From positions 1 to 6,112 of the forward strand of contig JAWXCH010000195.1 of assembly GCA_034440595.1 (NCBI GenBank): a DNA stretch of 6,112 bases, in the 5' to 3' direction. Within the stretch, counting starts at the first letter, position 1. The number at the start of each line of letters is the position of its first letter. Positions 5,693-6,112 of the stretch are shown here, in pieces. Source of the DNA: JAWXCH01 sp034440595 (lineage in GTDB: Bacteria > Planctomycetota > Planctomycetia > Pirellulales > JALHPA01). The position numbers and the translations under genes were made by a program. A model generated the notes under the pieces. The model did not search any database. It was not told the origin of the DNA and worked only from the letters and a program-made list of their open reading frames with translations.

Positions 5693-6112
5693 CTCGTCGG
5701 GTTCAACGCCTCCCGCGCCTCCCTCACCCGTTGTTCCGCCTCTTCCACCGTATCGGCCAGGGCCGTGAGGTGTCCCATCTTGCGACCAGGGCGCGCGTCT
5801 GATTTGCCATACAGATGCAGCTTCACTTCCGGAACGCTGCATGCAGCGGCCCAGTTGGGTTCTCCATTGGCCCATAGGTTCCCTAGCAAGTTGGTCATCG
5901 CCGCCGGTCGATGCTGCCGCGTACTACCGAGTGGCAGCCCACACACGGCGCGCAACTGCTGCTCAAACTGGCTGGTCGTGTGCGCGTCGATCGTCAGATG
6001 CCCCGAATTGTGTGGGCGTGGCGCCAGCTCGTTGATCAAAAGCTGCCCGGACCGAGTTAGAAAGTACTCAACACACATCACGCCGACCACTTCCAGCGAC
6101 TCCAGCAGCCGC
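5689..6112 (-). CDS. purK: N5-carboxyaminoimidazole ribonucleotide synthase, C-terminal part
   Basis: PurK is a cytoplasmic ATP-grasp enzyme of purine biosynthesis. It joins bicarbonate to 5-aminoimidazole ribonucleotide using ATP, giving N5-CAIR for PurE. About 140 codons are present; the remaining N-terminal two thirds lie beyond the right edge, so the gene is incomplete only because of the window. The visible part begins RLLESLEVVGVMCVEYFLT. It carries the hallmark ATP-grasp block NELAPRPHNSGH (5998-6033), with the metal-binding Glu and Asn region, then TSQFEQQLRAVCGLPLG. It ends with the family's C-terminal block LHLYGKSDARPGRKMGH and a charged final helix. The stop is TAA, read from bases 5691-5689. 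No frameshift or missing key residue is seen. It runs tail-to-tail with the small gene on the other strand. No purE is visible; it may lie outside the window. Confidence 0.95.
   Translation of the reverse strand, partial: RLLESLEVVGVMCVEYFLTRSGQLLINELAPRPHNSGHLTIDAHTTSQFEQQLRAVCGLPLGSTRQHRPAAMTNLLGNLWANGEPNWAAACSVPEVKLHLYGKSDARPGRKMGHLTALADTVEEAEQRVREAREALNPTS

Noticed and set aside
1..6112. CRISPR array, tRNA, rRNA, transposase or phage genes
   Set aside because: No regularly spaced repeats, cloverleaf, rRNA-like segments or transposase/integrase motifs were seen on either strand.

Overview
The window looks like chromosomal DNA from a planctomycete, probably of the Pirellula/Rhodopirellula/Blastopirellula type. 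The main reason is the pairing of a PSCyt1-PSCyt2(DUF1549)-PSD1(DUF1553) cytochrome protein with a twin-arginine DUF1501 protein. These families are hugely expanded in Planctomycetota and scarce elsewhere. The intergenic palindromes also resemble ones I recall from that group; this is memory, not a search.

Layout. Bases 1-206 are non-coding. They start inside a perfect hairpin palindrome cut by the window edge and contain further small palindromes just upstream of the first gene. Bases 207-2744 (+) encode an 845-residue di-heme-motif PSCyt1/PSCyt2/PSD1 protein. Bases 2745-2897 hold a large nested inverted repeat. Bases 2898-4382 (+) encode the partner DUF1501 protein with a Tat signal, followed by a small hairpin. 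Bases 4451-4864 (+) encode a small membrane-anchored protein of unknown function. Bases 4860-5006 (+) are an open frame without a convincing start, reading like the C-terminal end of a RelE-type toxin. Bases 5011-5388 (+) encode an intact XRE/HTH protein of the antitoxin type that normally follows such toxins. Bases 5453-5692 (+) encode a small acidic protein of unknown function. Bases 5689-6112 (-) hold the C-terminal part of purK (purine biosynthesis), convergent with the previous gene and sharing 4 bases with it.

How the genes work together. The first two large genes are the usual planctomycete pair: a membrane-anchored cytochrome-like protein and a Tat-exported alkaline-phosphatase-fold-like protein, both expected outside the cytoplasm. 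Their substrate is not known. The remainder looks like accessory filler between that pair and the housekeeping purK gene: a decayed toxin-antitoxin locus (toxin stump plus intact antitoxin) next to small genes of unknown function.

I do not see a clearly new multi-gene system. The most notable points are the toxin stump with its surviving antitoxin and the large palindromic element separating the PSD1 and DUF1501 genes.
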